A stretch of DNA of 17,094 nucleotides, taken from Methanobacteriaceae archaeon UBA349 (GTDB taxonomy: Archaea > Methanobacteriota > Methanobacteria > Methanobacteriales > Methanobacteriaceae). The first letter of the stretch is position 1, and every line of letters begins with the position of its first letter. Made by a program: the position numbers and the translations under genes. Shown piece by piece: positions 7,026-15,059 of the stretch. The DNA is taken from positions 11,829 through 28,922 of the forward strand of contig DAWK01000096.1 of NCBI GenBank assembly GCA_002509745.1, read 5' to 3'. The notes under the pieces were generated by a model, which saw only the letters and a list, made by a program, of their open reading frames with translations, was not told the DNA's origin and searched no databases.

Positions 7026-9614
7026 ATGATAAGCAAACAGGAGAAAATATACTCTGAAAAAGAGATTTATAAAAATTTACACCCCTGGGTTAGTGAGTGG
7101 TTTAAGGGTAAGTTTGATTCTTTTACTCCTGCCCAGAAATATGCTATAATGGACATTCACCAAAAAAAGAATGTTCTTATATCCTCCCCTACGGGTTCAG
7201 GTAAAACACTTACTGCTTTTCTATCTATAATTAGTGAACTCACCACCCTGGCCGATAAAGGCCAGTTAGAAGATAAAGTTTACTGTATCTATATATCACC
7301 ATTAAAGGCCCTGGATAACGATATTGAAAAGAATCTAGAAGAACCATTAAATGAAATTGAAGAAATGGCCCAAAAACATGGTAAAAATTTGGGGATCAGA
7401 AAAGCGGTGCGTACTGGAGATACAACACCATACCAACGCTCTAAAATGCTAAAAATACCCCCACATATTTTAATAACCACTCCAGAAACTCTTTCCATTT
7501 TACTGGTAGCTCCCAAGTTTAGAGAAAAGCTTTCCCAGGTTAAATACGTTATCATAGACGAAATACACTCTCTGGCCGAGAATAAAAGAGGAGTGCATCT
7601 TTCTTTGAGTTTGGAAAGACTACAGCATTTAATTGGAAATTATACTCGAATCGGGCTATCGGCCACAGTTTATCCCTTAGAAAAAGTGGCCAGTTTCCTG
7701 GTAGGTTATGAATACGGAGTGGTAAGAGATTGTCTGGTGGTGGACATTAATTATTTGAAACAGCTCGATATAGAAGTTATATGTCCCGTAGATGACATAA
7801 TAGCTGCAGATCCAGAAGAAATGAATAATGCCATGTACGATCTGCTGGATAATCTAATTAGTCAACACAAAACCACTTTAATTTTCACCAACACCCGTAG
7901 TGGTACGGAAAGCGTGGTATTCAACCTCAAAAAACGTTTTTCAGAAAGTTACCACGGTGAAAACATAATGGCCCACCATTCTTCGCTTTCTAAAGAGATT
8001 CGATTAGAAGCTGAAAACAATCTGAAAGATGGAAAACTCAAAGTGGTGGTATCTTCCACATCACTAGAACTGGGAATTGATATTGGTTACATTGACCTGG
8101 TAATACTGGTAAGCTCTCCTAAATCTGTTTCACGGGCTCTTCAAAGAATTGGAAGAAGTGGCCACCGATTACATGATAAATCTAAAGGTAAAATAGTGGT
8201 AGTGGACCGTGACGATCTGGTGGAGTGCTCTTTAATTCTTAAGAATGCTGTGGAAGGAAAAATAGATTCTATAAATATACCCGCAAATTGCCTGGACGTT
8301 TTGTCCCAGCACATCTATGGAATGGCCATTGAAAACAAATGGGATATCGATTATGCTTATGAAGTAATAAAGAAGAGTTATTGTTATAAAAATCTTTCAG
8401 AAAAGGATTATTTCAGTGTTTTAAGTTACATGGCGGGAGAATATACTAGTTTAGAAGAAAGATATGTTTATGCTAAAATTTGGGTGGATTACGATCAAAA
8501 TCAGTTTGGTAAAAGAGGAAAACTGGCTAGAATGCTTTATTCCACTAACATTGGAACCATACCCGACCGCACTGCCGCCGTGGTGAAATGTGCCGGTCAG
8601 GTTGTAGGTAGAGTAGAAGAAGACTTCATGGAAAAGCTTCAAAAAGGTGACACTTTTGTTTTAGGGGGAAATATTTACCGTTTTAACTATGCTCGAGGAA
8701 TGAGTATTAATGTTAGTCCATCGTCAGGCCCGCCCACTATTCCTTCATGGTTTTCAGAGCAGCTGCCATTATCTTTTGATCTTGCCCTGGATATTCAACG
8801 TTTTAGAGCAATAATGGAAGGTAAATTCTATTATGGGCGAAGCAAAGAGGAGATTATGGAATTTATACACGATTATCTCTATGTTGATTATAATGCTGCC
8901 AATTCTATTTATCACTATTTCAGGGAACAATACCTTTATGTGGGCATTCCCAGCAATAAAAGACTTCTGGTAGAATTTTACACTGGTTTTGGTGGGCGAA
9001 AATTCGTGGTTTTCCACAGTTTGTTTGGTAGAAGAGTTAATGACGCTCTATCTCGAGCAGTGGCTTATGTAATTGCCAAAAAATACAAAAGAGACGTGAT
9101 GATTTCTGTTTCAGATAATGGATTTTATCTAAGTTCTGAAGGAAAAATTAGTGGTTTAGAAGGATTTAAAGATCTGAATTCAGAAAATTTAGTGGAAATT
9201 CTTATTAAAGCCATCAATAAAACAGAGACCCTTGCCAGTAGATTTCGACACTGCGCTGGAAGGTCTTTAATGATTTTAAGAAGATACAAAGGCCAAGAAA
9301 AGTCCGTGGGCCGGCAACAGGTCAAAGGAAAGATATTACTTAAATTTGTGCAGGACCTGGATGATGATTTTTCCATTTTAAAAGAAGCTCGCCGGGAAGT
9401 AATTGAAGATTACATGGATGTTAAAAATGCAGAAAGAGTCTTGCAATGGATAGAAAGTGGGCAGATGGAAATAAAGCAGATAAATACTAAAATACCATCT
9501 CCTTTTGCATTTAATCTTGTTGTTCAGGGATATTTAGACGTTTTAAAATATGAAGAAAGAATAGAATTCATAAAGAGAATGCACCAGGCCATTGTAAAAG
9601 AGATTGGTGGCTGA
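7026..9614 (+). CDS. lhr: Lhr-type superfamily 2 ATP-dependent helicase (Lhr-Core)
   Basis: An 862-residue DNA helicase. Motifs in order: Q-motif in TPAQ (Q37), Walker A SPTGSGKT (54-61), SPLKAL (91-96), DEIH box (178-181), SAT (212-214), a second RecA domain with TLIFTNTR (about 284-291), and motif [11 protein letters not shown] (373-381). These are followed by the long Lhr-specific winged-helix and beta-sheet C-terminal half (about 400-862). The length fits Lhr-Core proteins, which translocate 3' to 5' and unwind forked DNA and DNA:RNA hybrids in Methanothermobacter and bacteria, with links to recombination and repair. The frame is intact. The ribosome binding site before the ATG is poor, and a TATA-like GATATAAAAG at about 6946-6955 may give it its own promoter. 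The phosphoesterase gene just upstream mirrors the bacterial helicase-phosphoesterase pairing. Confidence 0.95.
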   Translation: MISKQEKIYSEKEIYKNLHPWVSEWFKGKFDSFTPAQKYAIMDIHQKKNVLISSPTGSGKTLTAFLSIISELTTLADKGQLEDKVYCIYISPLKALDNDIEKNLEEPLNEIEEMAQKHGKNLGIRKAVRTGDTTPYQRSKMLKIPPHILITTPETLSILLVAPKFREKLSQVKYVIIDEIHSLAENKRGVHLSLSLERLQHLIGNYTRIGLSATVYPLEKVASFLVGYEYGVVRDCLVVDINYLKQLDIEVICPVDDIIAADPEEMNNAMYDLLDNLISQHKTTLIFTNTRSGTESVVFNLKKRFSESYHGENIMAHHSSLSKEIRLEAENNLKDGKLKVVVSSTSLELGIDIGYIDLVILVSSPKSVSRALQRIGRSGHRLHDKSKGKIVVVDRDDLVECSLILKNAVEGKIDSINIPANCLDVLSQHIYGMAIENKWDIDYAYEVIKKSYCYKNLSEKDYFSVLSYMAGEYTSLEERYVYAKIWVDYDQNQFGKRGKLARMLYSTNIGTIPDRTAAVVKCAGQVVGRVEEDFMEKLQKGDTFVLGGNIYRFNYARGMSINVSPSSGPPTIPSWFSEQLPLSFDLALDIQRFRAIMEGKFYYGRSKEEIMEFIHDYLYVDYNAANSIYHYFREQYLYVGIPSNKRLLVEFYTGFGGRKFVVFHSLFGRRVNDALSRAVAYVIAKKYKRDVMISVSDNGFYLSSEGKISGLEGFKDLNSENLVEILIKAINKTETLASRFRHCAGRSLMILRRYKGQEKSVGRQQVKGKILLKFVQDLDDDFSILKEARREVIEDYMDVKNAERVLQWIESGQMEIKQINTKIPSPFAFNLVVQGYLDVLKYEERIEFIKRMHQAIVKEIGG

Positions 9615-9649
9615 TTTAGATTTATTTTATTACAACAATTTTATTTCTA

Positions 9650-10336
9650 TCATTTAACTATCCTTAGCATTTCATTTCCTCCCCTTCGAAACTGGTAATC
9701 TACTTCTACTATTTCAGTTTCCATACTTTCAGGTAAGTTTTTAATTAATTTATCCACAAAAATAGATTTTTTTCCTTTATTTTTTACCAATGGATAAATT
9801 CGCACTTCATTAGATGATACTCGAACCATTTCCTCAACTGCACTCAGATGAAAGTTCCAATTCAAACGGTGGTCATATATAAACAAAAGGTGTGCACACA
9901 ACACCATATCAAAACTATTATCTTCAAAGGGTAATTGGGTTAAATCTGCTTTAATATATTTCTTTCCCATATACAATTTATAATCTCTGTTAAAATCCAA
10001 ACAAGATTGCATACGATGGCTTTTTAGATCATCAAGATTTTTAAAAAAACTCCAGATAAATTCCTCTTCCATTTTTCCTAATGAGTTAACCAGTGCCATT
10101 AAATGTTCTTTACACCTTTTTTTTAGAAATTCAGGATCTTTATCATATAATATATCAACTGCAGATGCATCTATACCATTTTTTGATAAAAAATGGGTAA
10201 ATGAACTGGCCCCAGATGCACAGTCTAAAATTTTTTTGTTATCTAATTTTTCCAAATCCAAATCAAACATTTTTAAATATTCCGCCCAGCTACGGCCTAT
10301 GAATATTGGTCCTTCAATTTTAAACTGTGAATCCAT
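9650..10336 (-). CDS. Class I SAM-dependent methyltransferase, substrate unknown
   Basis: A 228-residue soluble methyltransferase. Motif I is KILDCASGASSF (residues 35-46; Ala and Ser replace the common Gly and Cys). An acidic residue after strand 2 (AVD, D61) would bind the ribose. The region ADLTQLPFEDNSFDMVLCAHLLFIYDH (130-156) is the usual strand 4 block. It has an inserted helical region of about 60 residues (67-127) between strands 2 and 3, longer than the minimal fold. The substrate is not evident. The start is firm: AAGGAGAT lies just before the ATG. It is convergent with lhr (35-base gap). Upstream on the other strand is the putative sRNA promoter. Confidence 0.85.
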   Translation of the reverse strand: MDSQFKIEGPIFIGRSWAEYLKMFDLDLEKLDNKKILDCASGASSFTHFLSKNGIDASAVDILYDKDPEFLKKRCKEHLMALVNSLGKMEEEFIWSFFKNLDDLKSHRMQSCLDFNRDYKLYMGKKYIKADLTQLPFEDNSFDMVLCAHLLFIYDHRLNWNFHLSAVEEMVRVSSNEVRIYPLVKNKGKKSIFVDKLIKNLPESMETEIVEVDYQFRRGGNEMLRIVK

Positions 10337-10410
10337 ATATTAATCTCCTTAATTAATATTTTAAAAATCAAAAGAATATAAATAATTTTAAATTACCTAA
10401 TATAACCGAT

Positions 10411-10424
10411 AGATTTATATATGA
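10411..10424 (+). promoter_or_regulatory. TATA box of the putative sRNA
   Basis: TTTATATA preceded by the purine-rich CGATAGA is a very good archaeal TATA/BRE match. The expected transcript start, about 25-28 bases downstream of the box centre, falls at about 10442-10445, exactly where the first hairpin of the putative RNA begins. The box also reads fairly well on the minus strand, where it could serve the methyltransferase gene. Confidence 0.55.
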
Positions 10425-10443
10425 TGGCTAGTACATAAGCAAT

Positions 10444-10600
10444 TGTGTGTAGTGAACACACATCACCCCCTATTTGTAGCCCTTCAACATCAAGTTATTA
10501 TTTTTGTTGTGGCTCAAAAACAAAATGCTTCCAGAGATAGCACCTCCCTATTTTCACTCCTAACAACCCCTTTTTATTTCTATCTCTGGAAGCTTTTCCA
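10444..10600 (+). ncRNA. Putative small RNA with three hairpins and anti-Shine-Dalgarno-like C-rich segments
   Basis: This is an intergenic RNA candidate of about 155 bases that codes for nothing. Hairpin 1: TGTGTGT (10444-10450) pairs with ACACACA (10456-10462), loop AGTGA. Hairpin 2: AGCC (10478-10481) with GGCT (10511-10514) and CAACA (10485-10489) with TGTTG (10505-10509). Hairpin 3: GCTTCCAGAGATAG (10527-10540) pairs perfectly over 14 bp with 10580-10593, closing a 39-base C/U-rich loop, and is followed by TTTT. The segments left single-stranded include ATCACCCCCT (10462-10471) and CACCTCCCT (10541-10549). These are 9/10 and 7/7 identical to the 16S rRNA 3' end (ATCACCTCCT and CACCTCC). 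A good TATA box lies at the right distance upstream. It resembles no tRNA, RNase P, SRP or box C/D RNA that I know. Transcription is inferred. Confidence 0.6.
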
Positions 10601-10661
10601 TTTAGTAGCTTTATAATTCATTTTGGACATTATAAACCCACATAATATTATTTTTGAAAAT

Positions 10662-11306
10662 TTAATTTCTATTTTCCTGATTTTCACGTTCCATAATTAG
10701 TTTTATCTCTAAAAGAATCGCCCAGGCTTCTTCACGCATATGTAATAAATCTTCAGGGGCCTTTTTCATGAATTTTTCCAATGCTACTGCTGCTTCTTCA
10801 TATCTCCTTAGAAAACGTAATGCTGATCCTTTACCAGCTAGTGCACCAGGATTATTAGAATTTATATCTAATGCCTTATTAAAACTTTCAAGTGATTTTT
10901 CATACTGGGCCATACTAAAATAAGCAGTGCCTCTGTTACTCCAGGCATCATCATCTTCTGGGTCGAGTTCTATCGCCCTATCAAAGCAGTTTATAGCCTC
11001 TTCGAATCTATTGGAAGCGCCTAAAGAGACTCCCATATTAGACCAGGCTTTTGAATTATCAGGTTCCAGATCCAGAGCAATTTCAAATGACTCTATTGCT
11101 TCTACATACCATCCCAAATCCGCCAGAACAACTCCACGATTATCCCATATTTTACTGTTTTCAGGATCAAATTCCAGTGCTTTATCATAAGATAAAAGAG
11201 CTTCCTTGAATTCTCCAGCCATGAAATAATCATTTCCTTTTTCAAACCAAGGTATTGCCTCTTCATTGATTTTATCTTTATTAGTTTTAAAATCAGAATC
11301 CTGCAT
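10662..11306 (-). CDS. Tetratricopeptide (TPR) repeat protein
   Basis: A 214-residue soluble scaffold with five 34-residue TPRs at about 18-51, 52-85, 86-119, 120-153 and 154-187. Each follows the W-x-x-x-G-x-x-x-x-x-x-x-(Y/F)-x-x-A-(I/L)-x-x-(F/Y)-x-x-A-L/I-x-(L/F)-(D/E)-P pattern. A charged C-terminal helix follows. TPR proteins bind other proteins. The partner is unknown. The gene starts 19 bases after the alpha/beta hydrolase stop, with GGTG just before its ATG, so the two are almost certainly one transcript. This layout suggests, without proving, that the scaffold works with the hydrolase or in the same response. TPR proteins are numerous in Methanobacteriales. Confidence 0.9.
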   Translation of the reverse strand: MQDSDFKTNKDKINEEAIPWFEKGNDYFMAGEFKEALLSYDKALEFDPENSKIWDNRGVVLADLGWYVEAIESFEIALDLEPDNSKAWSNMGVSLGASNRFEEAINCFDRAIELDPEDDDAWSNRGTAYFSMAQYEKSLESFNKALDINSNNPGALAGKGSALRFLRRYEEAAVALEKFMKKAPEDLLHMREEAWAILLEIKLIMERENQENRN

Positions 11307-11325
11307 TTTTACACCAAAATATATT

Positions 11326-12192
11326 TTAATCTGAATTTAGGAACTTCAAAATCTTATAGTTGACTTTTTCAGCTTGTTCCATATTTAATAAGTGACCTGC
11401 TTGAAGAATAATATCTGATTTAATATTAGGAATGAATTTTCTGGCTCTTTTAACAGCTTTTAAAGGAGAATAAATAGATTCTTGATCACCTAGTAAAAGT
11501 AATGTAGGGTTGGTAATGCTCTTGAGTTCATTATCAGAGTAAACAGTAGGGAAAACCATTTGTGGTCTGCAATTCCGATTAACTACATCCATTAAATCTA
11601 TGAACTCCGATTTAGGCTGAAAATCTCCAGCAGCCATCATTTTAAGAATCTTTTCTGCAGAAATATTCACTGGAAGTTTTGGCATTTTTAATCCCAGTTT
11701 TATTAGAAATTTAAATGATTGTATTGAAGCGGCAGGAGCTAATAGAACCAGTTTATCCACTTTATCCGGATTAGCAATGGCCATATTCATAGCTAGCCAT
11801 CCACCATAAGAGTGGCCAATGAAACTGGCTTTATCAAGATCAAAATTATCCATTATTTCCAGAAGCCATTCATTATAATCTTCCCTTTTTTTCATCTTTT
11901 TAGTGGCTTTGCTCCATCCACAATCACCAATAGTATCAATGGCCAGAATTCTAAAATCTTTACACCATGAAACTACATTAGCATACCACTCCGCAGAACC
12001 TACAGAAGCTGCATGTAATAGTATTAAAGTAGGTGCATTTTCAGGACCACATATGTTCATATGAGTAGTTCCAAAGCTGGTTTCCACTTCATAAGATTGA
12101 TGTTCTACTTTCCAAAGTTTCATGACTTTAAGATAAGCCGTTAAATATTCATTTTGCCATTCAGATTGAGGAAATGAACTTTCATGAGCCAT
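11326..12192 (-). CDS. Alpha/beta-fold hydrolase
   Basis: A 288-residue soluble esterase/hydrolase-fold protein. The nucleophile elbow GHSYGG has S128. The acid is probably D236 in LLLLGDQES, and the His is H267 in QAGHLLNMEQ. The oxyanion region is LLHAAS (59-64), where Ala replaces the usual Gly after His. A cap of about 60 residues (157-217) lies between the core halves. The N-terminus has no signal peptide. The substrate is unknown; ester, lactone or C-C bond hydrolysis are all possible in this family. The start is supported by GGAGTG before the ATG. It is the first gene of a two-gene unit with the TPR protein and divergent from the flavodoxin. Confidence 0.88.
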   Translation of the reverse strand: MAHESSFPQSEWQNEYLTAYLKVMKLWKVEHQSYEVETSFGTTHMNICGPENAPTLILLHAASVGSAEWYANVVSWCKDFRILAIDTIGDCGWSKATKKMKKREDYNEWLLEIMDNFDLDKASFIGHSYGGWLAMNMAIANPDKVDKLVLLAPAASIQSFKFLIKLGLKMPKLPVNISAEKILKMMAAGDFQPKSEFIDLMDVVNRNCRPQMVFPTVYSDNELKSITNPTLLLLGDQESIYSPLKAVKRARKFIPNIKSDIILQAGHLLNMEQAEKVNYKILKFLNSD

Positions 12193-12298
12193 TTTTTCAC
12201 TCCATTAATGATATGCTAGGATATAATATGATTATTATCAATTTAAGTAATTATTATATTATAACTTAAGTTACTATAATTAAAATCATAGTGTTTTG

Positions 12299-12328
12299 GA
12301 ACTTGTTCTGGAATATGCTAATTATAAA
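12299..12328 (+). promoter_or_regulatory. Flavodoxin promoter region
   Basis: ATTATAAAT (about 12321-12329) is a fair TATA box whose expected start, some 25 bases on, falls within a few bases of the flavodoxin ATG. Just upstream, GAAC-TT-GTTC (12299-12308) is a short inverted repeat at a suitable place for a regulator. Both are inferred. Confidence 0.35.
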
Positions 12329-12352
12329 TGTTATTTAAACTAATATATCTAC

Positions 12353-12823
12353 ATGAAAGCACTAGTAGTTTATTACTCAAGAAGCGGAAATACCAGAGAA
12401 GTTGCCCAGTCCATAGCCCAAGAAATGCAATGTGATATAGAAGAGATACATGACACCCAAAATCGTTCTGGAATCATTGGCTGGCTAAAATCCGGTTATC
12501 AGGCTAATCGTGGTAAATTAACTACCATTAAACCACTAGAGAAAAATCCTTCCGACTATGATCTAGTAATTGTAGGTACACCAATATGGTCCGGATTTCC
12601 AGCAGTTCCGGTTAAGACTTATCTCCTTGAAAATAAAGATAAATTTAAAGATGTGGCATTTTTCGCAACTTATGGTGGATCTGGATTCCCAAAAACTGTT
12701 AGAACTATGGTAGAAGCATCGGGAAAAGAACCCATACAAAAATTAGGAATTAAAGCTGATGAGATAAAAAATAAAACATGTGACTGTAAAATTGATCCTT
12801 TTGTGAGAGATTTAGGAGTTTAG
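12353..12823 (+). CDS. Flavodoxin family protein
   Basis: A 156-residue soluble FMN-binding electron carrier. The phosphate loop is YSRSGNTREVA (residues 8-18). The second flavin loop is GTPIWSGFPAVPV (75-87), and the third contains FATYGGSGFP (104-113). The order and length match short-chain flavodoxins. A C-terminal CDC pair (C143, C145) is extra. Flavodoxins replace ferredoxin or feed specific oxidoreductases. The partner is unknown. No ribosome binding site is visible and the TATA box sits close to the ATG, so the mRNA may be leaderless. It is divergent from the hydrolase-TPR unit. A short T-run (12838-12843) follows the stop. Confidence 0.92.
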   Translation: MKALVVYYSRSGNTREVAQSIAQEMQCDIEEIHDTQNRSGIIGWLKSGYQANRGKLTTIKPLEKNPSDYDLVIVGTPIWSGFPAVPVKTYLLENKDKFKDVAFFATYGGSGFPKTVRTMVEASGKEPIQKLGIKADEIKNKTCDCKIDPFVRDLGV

Positions 12824-12837
12824 TTAATATATAAGTC

Positions 12838-12843
12838 TTTTTT
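12838..12843 (+). terminator. T-tract after the flavodoxin gene
   Basis: Six T, 15 bases past the flavodoxin stop, are compatible with an archaeal terminator. No hairpin is visible. Confidence 0.35.
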
Positions 12844-12908
12844 GGATTTATTGAAATTATCAAAAATAATTATTATAATTAAAATATAATATAAAATTAA
12901 ATTCAAAA

Positions 12909-13313
12909 TTACTCCACACAATCAATGTCTTTCCAGTATGGTTTAATATCCACAACCAGAGATCCATCAAGGGCTTCTAATCCTTTAACAGTCAGCTTAT
13001 TTTGTTTTAATTTTAATAGATCAACTAATGAAAAAGAAATAGGATTAGGCCTGCTAGGAGCTCTAGTAGAGAAAACTCCTCTTTTTTTGGATTTCCCAAA
13101 AGGAATTACTTTAAGCAAGTCTCTTTCAGCTTTATCAAACCAGTAAAGTATGATAAGATTTTTATATTTCTCAATTCCTTCCAAGGCATCCACATATTCA
13201 TCAAAAATATGTATCTCACTGTTCTGATCCCCATATCTCCCTTGGTGTGGTGAATCCTTTCTTTCTTTAAAAGGAGAATGAATTATACCCACTGGTTTTA
13301 ATAACATTTGCAT
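12909..13313 (-). CDS. trmO: TrmO/TsaA family tRNA methyltransferase-like protein
   Basis: A 134-residue member of the TrmO (UPF0066/TsaA) family, which uses SAM to N6-methylate the t6A37 base of some tRNAs in E. coli. The N-terminal signature is KPVGIIHSPFKER (6-18). The core signature is KRGVFSTRAPSRPNPISFSLV (77-97), and the third block is GLEALDGSLVVDIKPY (111-126). Only the beta-barrel core domain is present. E. coli TrmO is about 100 residues longer, but short archaeal forms are known. Whether the short form has the same activity is not shown here. AGGTG precedes the ATG. It is preceded on the same strand by the cyclase-family gene, 68 bases away, possibly in one unit. Confidence 0.88.
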   Translation of the reverse strand: MQMLLKPVGIIHSPFKERKDSPHQGRYGDQNSEIHIFDEYVDALEGIEKYKNLIILYWFDKAERDLLKVIPFGKSKKRGVFSTRAPSRPNPISFSLVDLLKLKQNKLTVKGLEALDGSLVVDIKPYWKDIDCVE

Positions 13314-13381
13314 AATACACCTAGCTAGTTTTTGAATTTAATAATTTTAGTATTCAACTAAGAGCATAATAATTATATTTT

Positions 13382-14101
13382 TTAATTTAATTGAACCATT
13401 ACTGTGCAGGGTGCACTGTCAATACCCTTAATTTGCCACGGAATCAGAAATAACTGTTTTATATTATTTTTTGCAGATAAAGAACTTAAATCCATATCTT
13501 CAACCAGTAAAAGAGGTTCTCCATAATTGTTTTTTTTAATAAATGCTGTTTTGTGTGCCTCAGTTGCATTATCTGGATTACTAAAACAAGATATAGAAAC
13601 AGAATCTATTCCAATCCCTCTGATTGATGGAAAATGCTCTCTTAAAAAGTTTATTACCTCCGGATTTATGCCGGGATTTTCTGTCAAATATTTCTCTAAA
13701 TTTTTTTGCCGATATTTAAAAAAACCAGTTATTATTAAAATGAAATCAACAGATTTCCAGTTATCTTTAGTTTCATCTTTAGAATTCAAAGTTTCATGGT
13801 TTTCAAGGATATTTAGGAAATCTGGAAGTCCTATTTCATTACATGTGGTTTGAGGAATTTCTAAAATTAGCACCTTATTAAAAACTAGATTTTCCAAATC
13901 ATAATCTGAAATAGATTTTCCATCTTCTAAAAAATGACCTGGAGCATCTACATGAGTTCCTGAATGATTTTCAACACAAAGTAAATAGGTATTGTAACCA
14001 TCTTCAGAAATAGTGCTTTTATGATTTATTGATGGTTTTTTTAGACCCTTGTAAACCGGTGAATCTTCATCTAAACTATATGAAAGATAAATATATTTCA
14101 T
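13382..14101 (-). CDS. Cyclase / kynurenine-formamidase-like metal hydrolase
   Basis: A 239-residue soluble protein of the Cyclase family (PF04199), which includes kynurenine formamidase KynB and isatin hydrolase. The metal-binding motif is NHSGTHVDAPGHF, with ligands H46, H50 and D52 and catalytic H56. Later blocks are GIGIDSVSIS (162-171), EAHKTAF with H183, and LLLVEDM with E201, as in KynB. Archaeal members rarely have a kynurenine pathway around them and none is visible here, so the substrate is open. The start is firm: AGGTGAT before the ATG. It is somewhat longer than KynB (about 210 residues) owing to extra residues at about 95-120. Confidence 0.88.
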   Translation of the reverse strand: MKYIYLSYSLDEDSPVYKGLKKPSINHKSTISEDGYNTYLLCVENHSGTHVDAPGHFLEDGKSISDYDLENLVFNKVLILEIPQTTCNEIGLPDFLNILENHETLNSKDETKDNWKSVDFILIITGFFKYRQKNLEKYLTENPGINPEVINFLREHFPSIRGIGIDSVSISCFSNPDNATEAHKTAFIKKNNYGEPLLLVEDMDLSSLSAKNNIKQLFLIPWQIKGIDSAPCTVMVQLN

Positions 14102-14370
14102 TTTTAATCACCTGATAATTTTTAATTTTATGATCTTAATCCATTAGGAATTATAAAATCTTACCCAAATTAAATCTGGTTAATCAAAAATGGATAAATT
14201 TAGTGTAATTCAGTTATTATATATTTAATTCATAACTATAATTTATTTTAATTCGTGATTGATACCTATAAATTTCATATTATTCTCAAAGAATAAAAAA
14301 TTATTAATTCATTACATGCTTCATTATTTTTTAAAACCTTAAAAGATTGCTTAAAATAGATTAAAAGTGT

Positions 14371-14478
14371 AGAAAATCGTTTTCTGCAAGTAAATTCTAT
14401 ACCCAGTAAATATTGTTTAGACCAAACAATAAAGCAAGATTTAAAAAAATTTAAAATTGACCTATTTTTAAAAATAGG
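14371..14478 (+). promoter_or_regulatory. Three consecutive hairpins upstream of the secreted-protein gene
   Basis: The 440-base gap before the secreted-protein gene contains AGAAAA-TCG-TTTTCT (14371-14385, extendable by three pairs including one G-U), ATTGTTT-AGACC-AAACAAT (14412-14430) and the 18-bp palindrome CCTATTTTTAAAAATAGG (14461-14478). TATA-like CTATAAAT lies at about 14265-14273, and another, TTTAAATATG, lies at about 14491-14500, 42 bases before the start codon. If the upstream TATA is used, the hairpins are in a long 5' leader. If the near one is used, they are upstream DNA sites. I see no gene elsewhere in 14102-14370. Confidence 0.35.
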
Positions 14479-14541
14479 CCATACGAATCCTTTAAATATG
14501 AAAAAAAGAATATTATAATTATACATACAAGAGGTGAAAGT

Positions 14542-14985
14542 TTGCAAAAGAAAATATTTGCATTATTATGTTCCATGATTATGGTGGCCGCAATTATGCC
14601 TGCGTTTGCAACAGATGCTTCCAGTGGAAACAACACAACATTAAATAAAAATCATAAAACCACAACAAACTTAACTGATACTCAGTTGGCTAAGTTGAAT
14701 TTAACCCAAACAAAGTTAAATGCTCTGATAGTTAAAATTGACAACTTAACAGCAACTTATAAAAATAATACAAAAGCCAAAGGATTATTAGTTGCTTTAG
14801 CTAATTACAAAAAACAAGCTACAAAACTAAACAAGCAAATAAACTATTTTAAGGCCCACCCTCCCAAATACCATGGAAAGGTTCTTAATAAAAGAGCTAA
14901 TGTAGCAATAAAAAATTTTGCGTTTAAACAGTACATTTTAAGCAAAAAAGTTGCCTTAAAAGCAAAATTACTAGCTAAAATCTAA
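14542..14985 (+). CDS. Secreted small Lys-rich protein, probable N-glycoprotein
   Basis: A 147-residue protein with a clear signal peptide: MQKK, a hydrophobic core to about residue 20, and a likely cut after AFA (residues 21-23). The mature part is strongly basic, lacks Cys, and is rich in Lys, Asn, Thr and Leu. A helical, coiled-coil-like stretch runs from about 45 to 105, and another from about 115 to the end. Six N-x-T sequons (N30, N31, N43, N53, N68, N75) in the first half suggest archaeal N-glycosylation. No known family is recognised. The start codon is TTG, fixed by the strong site GAGGTGA at 14531-14537. It probably acts at the cell surface, perhaps bound to pseudomurein or the envelope, but function is unknown. 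Confidence 0.75.
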   Translation: MQKKIFALLCSMIMVAAIMPAFATDASSGNNTTLNKNHKTTTNLTDTQLAKLNLTQTKLNALIVKIDNLTATYKNNTKAKGLLVALANYKKQATKLNKQINYFKAHPPKYHGKVLNKRANVAIKNFAFKQYILSKKVALKAKLLAKI

Positions 14986-14994
14986 AATTGTTTT

Positions 14995-15028
14995 AAAGGA
15001 TAAATTAATTTATCCTTTTTTTATTTTA
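14995..15028 (+). terminator. Hairpin terminator with T-tract
   Basis: A perfect 24-base palindrome (14995-15018, arms AAAGGATAAATT) is followed directly by T-rich sequence. It lies ten bases after the secreted-protein stop and looks like a factor-independent hairpin terminator, rarer in archaea than plain U-tracts. Confidence 0.65.
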
Positions 15029-15059
15029 TTTTTCTAAATAAGAGCATATATCTATTTTA

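Noticed and set aside
10420-10428. ATGATGG resembling a box C of a C/D guide RNA
   Set aside because: It lies in the promoter before the expected transcript start and no D box (CTGA) or C'/D' pair follows.
10428-10463. An 11-codon minus-strand frame starting at an ATG just after a GGGGGTG sequence
   Set aside because: The ribosome-binding-like sequence is the complement of the C-rich sRNA linker. The peptide is too short and featureless to support.
13527-13853. A 108-codon plus-strand frame opposite the cyclase-family gene
   Set aside because: A shadow of a gene with all catalytic motifs on the minus strand.
14275-14547. A 90-codon minus-strand open frame rich in Phe, Ile and Lys
   Set aside because: It overlaps the regulatory region and start of the secreted-protein gene, has no ribosome binding site, and its composition is what translated AT-rich DNA gives.
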